The notes beneath the pieces were generated by a model. The model had not been told where the DNA came from. It worked only from the letters and a program-made list of their open reading frames with translations, and made no database searches. The position numbers were made by a program, and so were the translations under genes. This document shows positions 23,490 through 23,629 of a stretch of 23,629 bases of DNA, piece by piece. Source of the stretch: JAVBNT01 sp031551355. GTDB lineage: Bacteria; Vulcanimicrobiota; CADAWZ01. Each line of letters begins with the position of its first letter. The stretch's first letter is position 1. The stretch spans positions 1 to 23,629 of the forward strand of contig JAVBNT010000027.1 of assembly GCA_031551355.1 (NCBI GenBank), written 5' to 3'.

Positions 23490-23629
23490 GTAAGTGTCAA
23501 ACCAAAGACACCTGTCAATTTTGTTGTAAATATTTTAAGATCCTCTTATCTAATGATGGGAGGTTTTTTATGTCAACGATAAGACGTGAAGAGCGTTTGA
23601 AATTGATCAGTGAGTTTCAAAAATCTAAT
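23490..23629 (+). mobile_element. Probable left end of an IS66-type insertion sequence (partial)
   Basis: GTAAGTGTC at 23490-23498 resembles the GTAAGCG-type termini of IS66 elements. It precedes, by 80 bases, a gene start whose protein looks like the small IS66 accessory protein. The rest lies beyond the window, so this rests on a short match plus the 20 visible residues. Confidence 0.4.
23570..23629 (+). CDS. IS66-type accessory (TnpA-like) protein, first 20 residues
   Basis: An ATG preceded by GGGAGG (seven bases) begins MSTIRREERLKLISEFQKSN and runs off the window end. Basic starts followed by LISEFQ.S are typical of the short helix-turn-helix proteins encoded first in IS66-family elements (the next expected words would be of the type LT-x2-EFC). 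Only the N terminus is visible, so another small DNA-binding protein is possible. Confidence 0.45.
   Translation, partial: MSTIRREERLKLISEFQKSN

Noticed and set aside
23376..23582. Plus-strand open frame of 68 codons across hairpin element 2
   Set aside because: It runs through a terminator tail and a palindromic repeat, has no ribosome binding site, and overlaps the well-started gene at 23570.

Overview
The window is bacterial chromosomal DNA of moderate, slightly AT-leaning composition. Start sites mostly carry strong AGGAGG-type ribosome binding sites, and TTG and GTG starts are used. The gene set (a large multi-GAF SpoIIE-type phosphatase with a PocR sensor, a hybrid histidine kinase, a TPR-adenylate/guanylate cyclase, a secreted phosphodiesterase and a MATE exporter) points to a Gram-negative-like bacterium rich in signalling. 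I cannot name the phylum from sequence alone. Insertion sequences lie at both ends: an IS200/IS605 tail on the left and what looks like the start of an IS66-type element on the right. Several non-coding repeat elements sit between genes.

Left part (1-3760): the end of an IS200/IS605 TnpA gene and its right-end hairpins abut a 5'-truncated CdsA-type cytidylyltransferase. A CDP-alcohol phosphatidyltransferase with a frameshifted flavodoxin-like tail and a Methyltransf_20-type methyltransferase follow. This is the YnbB/YnbA/YnbC(C-terminal) gene set of the poorly understood Escherichia coli ynb operon, with an extra flavodoxin module. A membrane-anchored protein of unknown function comes next. 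Middle-left (3847-8452): a hybrid histidine kinase (minus) and a MATE transporter (plus) are divergent around a 14-bp perfect palindrome. Then come a composite intergenic repeat and a decayed gene remnant that the repeat appears to truncate.

Centre (8387-15110): a well-formed sigma70-type promoter drives a 1250-residue PocR-GAF(x5)-SpoIIE phosphatase. A second copy of the composite repeat follows. A two-gene minus-strand operon then encodes a hydrophobic glycine-rich protein and a 522-residue protein. The latter has an anthrax lethal-factor-like (M34/ATLF) zinc protease site and a C-terminal glycine-zipper region. The two proteins share a repeated module and have similar Ser/Asn-rich N termini, so they look like a toxin or effector pair. 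This is the most interesting coding locus here.

Right part (15263-23629): a small helical unknown protein plus a YigZ/IMPACT protein, class II fructose-bisphosphate aldolase, an exported glycerophosphodiester phosphodiesterase, an MTA/purine nucleoside phosphorylase (minus), and a TPR-class III cyclase followed by a radical SAM/SPASM protein. After the radical SAM gene there are two related nested hairpin elements whose stems differ by five compensatory base-pair changes. This is strong internal evidence for a conserved folded element and is the best non-coding finding.
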